Source: JASLDZ01 sp964242625
GTDB lineage: Bacteria > Pseudomonadota > Alphaproteobacteria > Caulobacterales > Caulobacteraceae
Reading direction: 5' to 3'
Length of the DNA stretch: 64,000 nt
Assembly: GCA_964242625.1 (NCBI GenBank)
Contig: CAXTAO010000001.1
Span: 310,001-374,000 of the forward strand
Of this stretch, positions 1 to 8,565 are shown piece after piece. The position numbers were made by a program, and so were the translations under genes. A model generated the notes under the pieces. That model saw only the letters and a program-made list of their open reading frames with translations. It did not search any database and was not told the origin of the DNA. Position 1 is the stretch's first letter, and every line of letters begins with the position of its first letter.

Positions 1-1
1 G

Positions 2-925
2 GTGTTCTACGCCAGCCAGTTCCAGGCGCTGTTCTTCCTGCAGAACGCCCTGCACCTCGACTACACCAGCGCCTACGTCGTGGTGATGGTGTCGCTGGCG
101 CTGGCCACGCCCTTCTTCGTGCTGTTCGGGCGGCTGTCGGACCGGATCGGGCGCAAGTGGATCATCCTGGCGGGCTGCGCGCTGGCGGCCGTGCTCTACC
201 TGCCGCTGTTCCATGGGCTCGCGCACGCGGTGAACCCGGGCCTCGTCGCCGCCCAGCGCGCCGCGCCGGCGACGGTCGCCGCCTCCGACTGCGAGACGAG
301 CTTCTTCAAGAAGGCGTTCGACACCAAGCCCAAGCGCGTCTGCGACAAGATGATGAACGCGCTCTACACCGCGGGGGTGAACTACAAGCGCGCGCCGGCC
401 GAGGCGGGCTCGCCCTTCACCCTGCACCTGGGCGCGGCCTCGACCCTGACCTACGACGCGACGGCGAAGAGCTTCCTCGTCACCGGCGCGACCGGCGCGC
501 CCAAGGCGTTCTCGACGACCGACCCTGACAAGGCCAAGGCGTCCAAGGCCGGGGAGGGAGCGCTCGCCACCGCGCTGAAGTCGGCGGGCTATCCCGCCAA
601 GGCCGACCTCGGCCGGGTGAACTGGCTGGCGACGGTCGCGATCCTCTGGATGCTCGTGGTCCTCGTCTGCATGGTCTACGGACCGATCGCGGCCTACCTC
701 GTCGAACTCTTCCCCACGCGCATCCGCTACACGTCCATGTCCTTGCCCTATCACATCGGCAACGGCTGGTTCGGAGGGTTCCTGCCGTTTTTCATGCTGG
801 CGATCGCCGCATTCGCGGGCGACGTCTTCGCGGGGCTGGTCTATCCGATCGCCATCGCCGCCATCACCGCGGTCGTCGGCGCGCTCTTCCTGCCCGAGAC
901 GAAGGATCGTCCGCTCGACGCCTGA
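2..925 (+). CDS. MFS transporter, metabolite:H+ symporter type (5' truncated by window edge)
   Basis: This is the C-terminal part of a major facilitator superfamily permease; the reading frame is open at the window edge, so the true start lies upstream. The visible 307 residues hold transmembrane segments and the MFS loop signature (GRLSDRIGRKW, near residue 43). A soluble insert of about 130 residues with two cysteines (near residues 80-205) precedes the last helices, which include the PIAAYLVELFPTRIRYT segment and end in an ETKD motif typical of the family. The overall pattern resembles the metabolite:H+ symporter (sugar/organic acid) branch. The substrate cannot be read from sequence. The next gene starts 62 bases downstream on the same strand. 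Confidence 0.85.
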   Translation: MFYASQFQALFFLQNALHLDYTSAYVVVMVSLALATPFFVLFGRLSDRIGRKWIILAGCALAAVLYLPLFHGLAHAVNPGLVAAQRAAPATVAASDCETSFFKKAFDTKPKRVCDKMMNALYTAGVNYKRAPAEAGSPFTLHLGAASTLTYDATAKSFLVTGATGAPKAFSTTDPDKAKASKAGEGALATALKSAGYPAKADLGRVNWLATVAILWMLVVLVCMVYGPIAAYLVELFPTRIRYTSMSLPYHIGNGWFGGFLPFFMLAIAAFAGDVFAGLVYPIAIAAITAVVGALFLPETKDRPLDA

Positions 926-987
926 TCTCGCCGCCGCAACGGGCGGGGCTCCCGTCCGTTGCGGGCCTTGGGCGAGGGCGATGGGCG

Positions 988-1926
988 ATGGCTGAGGGAT
1001 CGAAGGTCGTTGTCTATGCCGCGCTCGCCGGCAACGTGGCGGTGGCCGTCGTCAAGTTCGTCGCGGCGGGGCTGACGCGCTCCACAGCCATGCTGACCGA
1101 GGGCGTGCACAGTCTGGTCGACAGCCTCGACCAGATCATGCTGCTCGTGGGCCAGAGCCGCGGCGCCAAGCCGCCCGACCGCTCACACCCGTTCGGCTAC
1201 GGGCTAGAGGTGTACTTCTGGTCGTTCACCGTGGCGCTGATGGTCTTTCTCCTCGGCGGGGCCGTCTCCGCCTACGAGGGGTGGCGCAAGCTCTCCCACC
1301 CTGCGCCCATCGACCGGCCCTGGATCAACTATCTCGTCCTCGCGCTGTCGGCGGTGTTCGAGGGATCGTCGCTCTTCGTCGGCTGGCGCGAGTACCGGCG
1401 CTTCACCCACGGCCGGGTCGGCGTGCTGCGCTTCCTGCGGATCAGCAAGGACCCGGCGCTGATCGTCACCCTGCTGGAAGACGGCGCGGCCATGCTCGGC
1501 CTCGCGCTCGCGGCGCTGGGCGTCGCCGGTCAGAGCCTCGGCCTGGCCTGGGCGGACGGCGCGGCCTCCATCGCCATCGGCGTGCTGCTCATGGCGGTCG
1601 CCCTCGTGCTCGCCAACGAGACGCGCAGCCTGATCGCGGGCGAGGCGGCGACCCCCGCCGTGGTCGATGCGGTGCGCGCCGCGATCGACGGCCACGGCGC
1701 GGTGCGCGGCGTGCCCGACGTCGCCACCCTCCACCTTGGGCCCAAGATGATCCTCGTGGCCGTCACCCTCGACCTACACGCCGCCGCCGACCTCGGTCCC
1801 GTGGCGCGGAACATCATCGATCGCGTGCGCGAGGTCGACGGGCGCATCGCCCGCGTCTACTTCCGCCCGCCCGACAGCCCTTCCGAGCCCAGCGGCGTTG
1901 CGCGCATCGCCGGGAGGGAGGCATAA
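988..1926 (+). CDS. Cation diffusion facilitator (CDF) family transporter
   Basis: A 312-residue inner-membrane protein of the CDF family, which exports divalent metals such as zinc, iron or manganese in exchange for protons. The N-terminal half carries about six hydrophobic segments. Family motifs are visible: EGVHSLVDSLDQ in the second helix (metal-site H/D residues), HPFGYGLEVYF, and LLEDGAAMLGL in the fifth helix. The C-terminal part (from about residue 210) is the cytoplasmic dimerisation domain. The length matches the FieF/YiiP class (about 300). The ATG at 988 is used because the nearby ATG at 979 is out of frame and stops at once. The metal specificity is not decided by these motifs. 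Confidence 0.88.
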   Translation: MAEGSKVVVYAALAGNVAVAVVKFVAAGLTRSTAMLTEGVHSLVDSLDQIMLLVGQSRGAKPPDRSHPFGYGLEVYFWSFTVALMVFLLGGAVSAYEGWRKLSHPAPIDRPWINYLVLALSAVFEGSSLFVGWREYRRFTHGRVGVLRFLRISKDPALIVTLLEDGAAMLGLALAALGVAGQSLGLAWADGAASIAIGVLLMAVALVLANETRSLIAGEAATPAVVDAVRAAIDGHGAVRGVPDVATLHLGPKMILVAVTLDLHAAADLGPVARNIIDRVREVDGRIARVYFRPPDSPSEPSGVARIAGREA

Positions 1927-1938
1927 GCCCCACGCCGG

Positions 1939-2014
1939 GCCGGCATAGCTCAGCTGGTAGAGCAGCGGTTTTGTAAACCGAAGGTCGGGGGTTCGAGTCC
2001 CTCTGCCGGCACCA
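1939..2014 (+). tRNA. tRNA-Thr (anticodon TGT)
   Basis: A 76-base cloverleaf. The acceptor arms GCCGGCA (1939-1945) and TGCCGGC (2004-2010) pair perfectly and are followed by an encoded ACCA. The D-arm, the anticodon loop with TGT at 1972-1974 and the T-arm with GTTCGAGTC are all present. The first anticodon-stem pair (1965/1981) is a G-A mismatch. It sits between the CDF gene and metG on the same strand. Confidence 0.97.
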
Positions 2015-2048
2015 CGCCCCGACGCACGCGCCCCTCGCACGGACCCTG

Positions 2049-3770
2049 ATGGCCCGATACCTCGTCACCTCCGCCCTGCCGTACATCAACGGCGTGAAGC
2101 ACCTGGGGAACCTCGCGGGCTCCATGCTGCCGGCGGACGTGCACGCGCGGTTCCGCCGCGCTCAGGGGCACGAGGTGCTCTCCATCTGCGCCACCGACGA
2201 GCACGGCACCCCGGCCGAGCTCGCCGCCGCCGCCGCAGGCCAGGACGTGCGCACCTACTGCGACGAGCAGCACGCCATCCAGCGGCGCCTGGGAGAGGCG
2301 TTCGGCCTCTCGTGGGACTGGTTCGGCCGCTCTTCCTCGCCGCAGAACGCTCGGCTGACCCAGCACTTCGCCGAGCGTCTGGAAGCGAACGGGCTCCTGG
2401 AGGAGCGCGTCGACCGAATGATCTACTCGGTCGCCGACGGCCGCTTCCTGCCCGACCGTTATGTGGAGGGGACCTGCCCCCACTGCGCCTACGACCGGGC
2501 GCGCGGCGACCAGTGCGACAACTGCGGGCGCCTCTTGGACCCGGCCGACCTCATCCATCCCCGCTCCACCGTCTCCGGCTCGACCGAGCTCGAGATGCGC
2601 GACACGCGCCACCTCTACCTCCTGCAGACCAAGATCGCCGACCCCATTCGCGCCTGGGTGGACAGCAAGCCCGACTTCCCGCCGCTGACCCGCGCCATCG
2701 CCTACAAGCACCTCGACGAGGGGCTGATCGACCGCGGCGTGACGCGCGATCTCGTCTGGGGCGTGCCCGTCCTGAAGGACGGCTTCCCGCGGCCAGGCTT
2801 CGAGGACAAAGTCTTCTACGTCTGGTTCGACGCGCCCATCGAGTACATCGGGGCCACCGCCGAATGGGCGGGAGGTCACGACGCCGGCGACGGAGCGTGG
2901 GAGCGCTGGTGGCGCACGGACGCTGGCGCGGACGACGTGAACTACGTCCAGGTGATGGGCAAGGACAACGTCGCGTTCCACGCGGTGAGCTTCATCGCCA
3001 CCCTCCTGGGCTCGGGCGAGCCGTGGAAGACGGTGGACCAGCTCAAGAGTTTCAACTGGCTGAACTGGTATGGCGGCAAGTTCTCCACCTCCATGAACCG
3101 CGGCGTGTTCATGGACCAGGCGCTGGAGCTCATGCCCGCCGACGTCTGGCGCTGGCACCTCACCGCCAACGCGCCGGAGGGATCGGATTCGGCCTTCACC
3201 TGGGAGCAGTTCCAGGGGGTGGTGAACAAGGACTTGGCCGACGTGCTGGGTAACTTCGTCAACCGCATCCTCAAGTTCGCCGAGACGCGCTTCGAGGGGC
3301 GCGTGCCGGACGGCGGGGAGGGCGGGCCGCTCGAGCACAGGCTGCACGCCGATCTCTCGACGCGCCTCGCCGACCTCACGCGCGAGATGGAGGCGTTCGA
3401 GGTGCGCAAGGCCGCTCAGGCGCTGCGGGCGATCTGGGTCCTCGGCAACGAGTACCTGACCGAGGCCGCGCCCTGGACGGCGATCAAGACCGACCGCGAC
3501 CGCGCCGCCGTGATCGTCCGCACCGGCCTGCAGTTCGTCGCCTTGGTCGCCCGGGTGAGCGCGCCGGTGCTGCCGTTCACGAGCGCGGTGATCGCCCAGG
3601 CGATGGGGCAGGCGGCCCCCGGGGGCTGGCCCTCGACCGACGCCGCCGCCGAACTCGCCCGAGTGGAGCCAGGGCGCGAGGTCAAGGCGCCCCCGGTCCT
3701 ATTCCAGAAGATCGACGACGCCCAGCTCGCCGCCTGGGCCGAGCGTTTCGGCGGCGGCGACGCCGGCTAG
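2049..3770 (+). CDS. metG: Methionyl-tRNA synthetase
   Basis: Charges tRNA-Met with methionine in the cytoplasm. This class I synthetase has the HIGH-type motif HLGN (near residue 18), a zinc knuckle CPHC...CDNC (near residues 144-160) and the KMSKS-type loop KFSTS (near residue 346). At 573 residues it ends after the anticodon-binding helical domain and lacks the C-terminal tRNA-binding (EMAP-like) domain found in some longer MetG proteins. The start at 2049 is supported by the canonical N-terminus MARYLVTSALPYING. It follows tRNA-Thr by 34 bases and converges on the lipoprotein gene with a 13-base gap. Confidence 0.95.
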   Translation: MARYLVTSALPYINGVKHLGNLAGSMLPADVHARFRRAQGHEVLSICATDEHGTPAELAAAAAGQDVRTYCDEQHAIQRRLGEAFGLSWDWFGRSSSPQNARLTQHFAERLEANGLLEERVDRMIYSVADGRFLPDRYVEGTCPHCAYDRARGDQCDNCGRLLDPADLIHPRSTVSGSTELEMRDTRHLYLLQTKIADPIRAWVDSKPDFPPLTRAIAYKHLDEGLIDRGVTRDLVWGVPVLKDGFPRPGFEDKVFYVWFDAPIEYIGATAEWAGGHDAGDGAWERWWRTDAGADDVNYVQVMGKDNVAFHAVSFIATLLGSGEPWKTVDQLKSFNWLNWYGGKFSTSMNRGVFMDQALELMPADVWRWHLTANAPEGSDSAFTWEQFQGVVNKDLADVLGNFVNRILKFAETRFEGRVPDGGEGGPLEHRLHADLSTRLADLTREMEAFEVRKAAQALRAIWVLGNEYLTEAAPWTAIKTDRDRAAVIVRTGLQFVALVARVSAPVLPFTSAVIAQAMGQAAPGGWPSTDAAAELARVEPGREVKAPPVLFQKIDDAQLAAWAERFGGGDAG

Positions 3771-3783
3771 GCGCCGCTCCCGG

Positions 3784-4935
3784 TCAAGCCTGCGGGCGGT
3801 CGTCGTCGCGCAGGGTGAACGGCTCGCGGCGGCGGATCACGCCGTCGTCCGGCCGCCGAACCGGGCGTTGGCGGCTGCGCGCGAGGAGCGCCACGCCGCC
3901 GGCCACCAGGAGGACGATGAGCGCCACGCCCGCGATGCGCCAGCCGAGGCCGTCGTCGGTCCGCGCCCCCGTCACCTGGCCGAGGTCCATGCGGTCCTGC
4001 CCGTTCCCGCCGAGGAGCTGGGCGCCGACGCTCGCCTGCAGGGGGCCGCGCGCGCCGGGCTGGCCGGTGACGGTCCAGTGGAAGACGGTGGGCTGGCCGG
4101 CGGCGATCATCTGCCGCTGCTCGCCCTCGGGCAGGACGGTGTAGCCAGCGCCCGACAGGCGCGCGACGAGCGCCGCGGAGGCCGCGACGTCCGCCAGTCC
4201 CTGGCGTCCCGCTTCCGTCCGCAGGGTCTCGGCGAAGCTCGCGGGCACGTTCAGCATGACGTCGGCGGCCACGCCCGGCCCGGCGTGCGGCGCTGCGAGG
4301 ACGGCGGTGCGGGCGATCTCCGAGCTCAGCGACGTCTGCACCGCCAGCAGGGCGGCGGCGTGGTCCACCGCGCCCGCGGTCGGATGCTTGGCGTGGCCCG
4401 GGGCGTGACGGCGCTCCCCATGCCGGAGCGCGGGGGCGTGGCGCGCGACGGGTGCGGAGTGGCGCAAGGGCGGCGCGGCCCGCCGGACCGGCGGCGCGGC
4501 CCCGGCGTGCGCCGCGTGCGCCCGGCGAACGCCGCTCGCAGAAAGCGCGTGATGGTGGTGCGCGTGGAACCGGTGGTGGACGCGGTGGTGGCGGCGTGAG
4601 CCGTAGCTCCGGCGCGGCGCGGACTCGGGCGGGTTCGGGATCGGCGCCATGGCGACGATGCCCGCAGGCGCCGCGCTGGGGGCCTCCAGGGGACCCGATT
4701 CAACGGACGCGGGCGGCGGCGGCGTGGGCGCGGGCTCGCGGTCCGCGTCGTCCGCGGCGGGCGGCGGCGCGTCGGGGGCGCCCGCCAGCGGCTGCTCGGC
4801 GGGCGGCGGCGGAGGCGGGGCCTCGTCGGGTGCGCCGCCCGTGCGGCTGCACGCGGCGAGCGGACCCGCCACGAGCAGCACCGCCACGAGCGCCGCCGCC
4901 GCCTGTCGCGCCCTGTCCAAACTCGCCGCGCTCAT
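3784..4935 (-). CDS. His- and Pro-rich predicted lipoprotein with C-terminal membrane anchor, function unknown
   Basis: A 383-residue protein I do not recognise. From the ATG at 4935 (GTCGAGAG just upstream) it has a signal peptide ending in a lipobox L-A-A-C (residues 26-29), so lipidation is predicted. A Pro/Ala-rich stretch follows (about 38-100), then a very basic His/Arg/Ala-rich region (about 108-200) with runs such as HHRVHHRFHAHHHH. A more ordinary soluble part comes next (about 205-320), then a hydrophobic segment RIAGVALIVLLVAGGVALLA (about 331-350) and a charged tail. An in-frame ATG 84 bases further upstream would put an extra stretch ahead of the signal peptide and is less likely. 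The His-rich part could bind metal ions, but that is inference. Confidence 0.6.
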   Translation of the reverse strand: MSAASLDRARQAAAALVAVLLVAGPLAACSRTGGAPDEAPPPPPPAEQPLAGAPDAPPPAADDADREPAPTPPPPASVESGPLEAPSAAPAGIVAMAPIPNPPESAPRRSYGSRRHHRVHHRFHAHHHHALSASGVRRAHAAHAGAAPPVRRAAPPLRHSAPVARHAPALRHGERRHAPGHAKHPTAGAVDHAAALLAVQTSLSSEIARTAVLAAPHAGPGVAADVMLNVPASFAETLRTEAGRQGLADVAASAALVARLSGAGYTVLPEGEQRQMIAAGQPTVFHWTVTGQPGARGPLQASVGAQLLGGNGQDRMDLGQVTGARTDDGLGWRIAGVALIVLLVAGGVALLARSRQRPVRRPDDGVIRRREPFTLRDDDRPQA

Positions 4936-5038
4936 CTCTCGACCCCTCGTCTCGAACCGGGACGCCCTCGCAGACCCCGGCAAGCCGCGGGCCGGACCCG
5001 GCCCGACCGCCGGACCCAAGCCCGCACGCTTTCCATGA

Positions 5039-5899
5039 TCAACCGGCTTCGCCCCGGGCGCGAGCCTCCGCCGCCGCGTAGAGCGCCACCGCCGCGGCCG
5101 CCGACACGTTCAGGCTCTCGGCCCCGCCGCGCATGGGGATGCGGCCCAGCGCGTCGCAGTGCTCGGCCACCAGACGCCGCAGCCCCTCGCCCTCCGATCC
5201 CAGCACGAGCACGGTGGGCGCGCCGTCCAGCACGGCCGCGAGCGGCTCGGCCGCCTCGCCCGCCAGCCCCACCGCCCGCCAGCCGAGGTCGGCCAGCCGG
5301 TCGAGCGCGCGCGACAGGTTGACCACGCGCGCCACCGGCAGGCGCTCCACCGCCCCGGCCGCCGCCTTGGCGGTCGCGCCGGCCAAGGGCGGCGCGCGCC
5401 GGTCCTGCATGACCACGCCCCGCGCGCCGAACGCCTCGGCCGAGCGGAGGATGGCGCCCACGTTCTGCGGATCGGTGACCTGGTCCAGCACGACAAGCAG
5501 CCCTTCCGCGGGGTCGGCCAGGGCGTCGAGCTCGACGTCGGCCAACGGCTCGGCCCGCAGCGCCACTCCCTGGTGGGACGCCCCCGCGGGCAGGAGGCGC
5601 GAGATCTCCGCCGGCTCCGCGGGCTCCACCCGCACCGCGGCGTCCTCAAGCCGGCCGGCTAGGAGCCGGGCCAGGGCGGGAGCGCGCTCGGCCGAGGCGA
5701 GGAGCCGCAGGAGCCGGCGCTCCGGATTGGCGAGCGCCGCCTCCACCGCGTGGACGCCCCACAGCCAGCCTTCCTCGACGGCCGCGCGGGGCGGTCCCGG
5801 GCGGCGTCGCGGACCCCCACCGTCGGAGCGGTCCGGCGTCCAGCCGGCGGGGCCTGCGGGCGCGCCGCCGCGGTCGTTGCGTCGCCGGGAGGAGGTCAC
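5039..5899 (-). CDS. rlmB: 23S rRNA 2'-O-ribose methyltransferase, SpoU/TrmH family (RlmB-like)
   Basis: An S-adenosylmethionine-dependent methyltransferase with the SPOUT knot; RlmB methylates G2251 of 23S rRNA. An N-terminal substrate-binding domain begins near WGVHAVEAALANP. All three SpoU motifs follow: NVGAILRSAEAFGA, VLVLGSEGEGLRRLV and RIPMRGGAESLNVSAAAAVA. The frame stays open upstream into tRNA-Tyr, so the start must be internal. I chose the GTG at 5899 (product MTSSRRRNDRG, 286 residues), which leaves a basic, Gly/Pro-rich leader of about 40 residues. A TATAGT hexamer overlaps this GTG, so initiation could lie further in. RlmB is favoured over other SpoU enzymes on length and the L30e-like N-terminus. 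Confidence 0.85.
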   Translation of the reverse strand: MTSSRRRNDRGGAPAGPAGWTPDRSDGGGPRRRPGPPRAAVEEGWLWGVHAVEAALANPERRLLRLLASAERAPALARLLAGRLEDAAVRVEPAEPAEISRLLPAGASHQGVALRAEPLADVELDALADPAEGLLVVLDQVTDPQNVGAILRSAEAFGARGVVMQDRRAPPLAGATAKAAAGAVERLPVARVVNLSRALDRLADLGWRAVGLAGEAAEPLAAVLDGAPTVLVLGSEGEGLRRLVAEHCDALGRIPMRGGAESLNVSAAAAVALYAAAEARARGEAG

Positions 5900-6027
5900 T
5901 ATAGAACGCGCTCCGTATCGGGGGCCGCCCCGCTTCGGCGCTCTCTCGCACGCTCCGGGGCCCTTCGCACGCCCCCTGCGCGCAGCCGGCGTCCGCGGCG
6001 GATCGCGTTCTCCGAGAGAGGCGCGCT

Positions 6028-6112
6028 GGGGGAATGTCCCGAGCGGCAAAGGGGGCGGACTGTAAATCCGCTGGCTAAGCCTTCGCAGGTTCGAGTCCTG
6101 CTTCCCCCACCA
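6028..6112 (+). tRNA. tRNA-Tyr (anticodon GTA)
   Basis: An 85-base class II tRNA with a long variable arm. The acceptor arms GGGGGAA (6028-6034) and TTCCCCC (6102-6108) pair, followed by encoded ACCA. The anticodon stem GCGGA/TCCGC encloses the loop CTGTAAA, giving anticodon GTA at 6062-6064. The T-loop GTTCGAGTC is present. It is transcribed away from rlmB and towards tRNA-Gly and tuf. Confidence 0.97.
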
Positions 6113-6180
6113 CGCGCGATCTTATATGGAGCCGGACCGCCCGCGCCGGCCGCCGCCGGGGCGTCCGGCACGCGTCTCCC

Positions 6181-6254
6181 GCGGGTATAGCACAGTGGTA
6201 GTGCAGCAGCCTTCCAAGCTGAGGATGCGGGTTCGATTCCCGCTACCCGCTCCA
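6181..6254 (+). tRNA. tRNA-Gly (anticodon TCC)
   Basis: A 74-base cloverleaf with acceptor arms GCGGGTA (6181-6187) and TACCCGC (6244-6250), then encoded TCCA. The anticodon loop CTTCCAA gives TCC at 6213-6215. It lies 68 bases after tRNA-Tyr and 36 bases before the tuf start. This is the usual tRNA-Tyr, tRNA-Gly, tuf arrangement, in which tRNAs and EF-Tu share a transcript. Confidence 0.97.
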
Positions 6255-6290
6255 AACCGTTCTCCCATCGCCCCGAGGTAGAAAGCCGTC

Positions 6291-7481
<1,191 letters not shown>

Positions 7482-7504
7482 CCCGCTAGCCGACCAGGAC
7501 GAAC

Positions 7505-7571
7505 CGGGACATCCCGCGCCCAACTGCGCGGGACATCCCGAGACAACCGCGACGCCCGCCGGGACACCCCG
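7505..7571 (+). repeat. Three copies of the 12-mer CGGGACAYCCCG downstream of tuf
   Basis: Copies lie at 7505-7516, 7529-7540 (both CGGGACATCCCG) and 7560-7571 (CGGGACACCCCG), in the same orientation with spacings of 24 and 31 bases. An 8-bp hairpin TCCCGCGC/GCGCGGGA (7512-7519 with 7526-7533) links the first two. The third copy lies inside the terminator-like stem. Whether the repeats form RNA structure, bind a protein or are chance products of GC-rich hairpins is unknown. Confidence 0.5.
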
Positions 7572-7580
7572 GCGGGCGTC
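7551..7580 (+). terminator. Strong hairpin after tuf, probable terminator
   Basis: GACGCCCGCCGGG (7551-7563) pairs perfectly with CCCGGCGGGCGTC (7568-7580) around a 4-base loop, giving a 13-bp GC-rich stem about 70 bases after the tuf stop. No T-run follows, so it may need Rho or act as a transcript-end stabiliser rather than a classical intrinsic terminator. Confidence 0.55.
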
Positions 7581-7688
7581 GTCGCGTCCGGCGTCAGCCG
7601 GGTGAAATCGGCGTCATGACGGGCAATTAAGCTGCGGCCGGCGTGAGGGGCGCCTAGCGTCGGCTCAGCCGCCCCGGAGTCCGCGCCG

Positions 7689-8552
7689 ATGAAGATCCCG
7701 CCCCTGTTCGCCTGCTTAGCCGTTGTCGGCCTCGCCACCTCCGCCCAAGCGCAGCCTCGCGGCGGCCCTTCGGTCGACCTCTACGACGCGGCCGCCCGCA
7801 TGGTGGTCGTCCCCGAGGCGCGGCGCGACGTCGACGTGCGGATCACGCCGGGCGACGCGCGCCTGCCGCCCTTGCGCCCGAACCTGCAAGGCGGACGCGT
7901 GCGCATCGACGGCGGCCTCGCGCACCGGATCCGCGGCTGCGGCACATACGGCGCCAACTGGGGCCGGGCCGCCGAACCGCGCGTGCGAATCGAGGGCCTG
8001 GGGGAGGTGCCGCGCTCGGCCCTGCCGCTCGTGACCGTGCGCGTGCCCCTCGACGCGGCGGTGGGCGCGAGCGGCGCGGTGTGGGGCGAGGTCGGCCCGT
8101 CCGACTCGCTGGACCTCGCGCACGGCGGCTGCGGCGACTGGACCGTCGCGCCCGTGCGCGGCGCCTTCAACCTGTCGGTGGTGGGATCGGGCGATACGCG
8201 GGCCCGCACGGCCGGTTCGCTGCACCTCGCCGTCAACGGCTCGGGCGACCTCGCGATGGAAGCGGTGCGCTCAGCCGACATCGCCATCCGCGGCTCGGGG
8301 GATGCCCACATCGGCCGGATCGACGGCCCGCTCGCCACATCCACGGCGGGATCGGGCGACATCCGCATCGACGGCGGACGCGCGCCCAACATGGCGGTAC
8401 GCGTCGCGGGGTCGGGCGACGTCGTCTTCGGCGGCGAGGCGGGCGCGCTCTCGGCGCAGGTGGCGGGCTCGGGCGACGTGCACGTGGCGCGCGTGACCGG
8501 GCCGGTCTCCAAGCAGATCGCCGGCTCCGGCGAGGTGACGGTCGGCCGCTGA
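7689..8552 (+). CDS. Secreted DUF2807 (GIN domain) protein with GSGD repeats
   Basis: A 287-residue exported protein. A Sec signal peptide (MKIPPLFACLAVVGLATSAQAQ) ends at an AQA-type site near residue 22. From about residue 155 the chain repeats a unit containing G-S-G-D/E seven times (GSGDTRA, GSGDLAM, GSGDAHI, GSGDIRI, GSGDVVF, GSGDVHV, GSGEVTV), as expected for the right-handed beta-solenoid DUF2807 fold, described as a putative autotransporter adhesin head. No translocator barrel or lipobox is present, so a periplasmic or released protein is inferred. It follows the tuf terminator by 108 bases and converges on a membrane-protein gene. The biological role is unknown. Confidence 0.75.
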   Translation: MKIPPLFACLAVVGLATSAQAQPRGGPSVDLYDAAARMVVVPEARRDVDVRITPGDARLPPLRPNLQGGRVRIDGGLAHRIRGCGTYGANWGRAAEPRVRIEGLGEVPRSALPLVTVRVPLDAAVGASGAVWGEVGPSDSLDLAHGGCGDWTVAPVRGAFNLSVVGSGDTRARTAGSLHLAVNGSGDLAMEAVRSADIAIRGSGDAHIGRIDGPLATSTAGSGDIRIDGGRAPNMAVRVAGSGDVVFGGEAGALSAQVAGSGDVHVARVTGPVSKQIAGSGEVTVGR

Positions 8553-8565
8553 GGGGCGCGCCCGA

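Noticed and set aside
1939..2014. tRNA-Thr as a possible attachment site for an integrated element
   Set aside because: No integrase follows and I saw no duplicated 3' tRNA end; metG begins 34 bases downstream.
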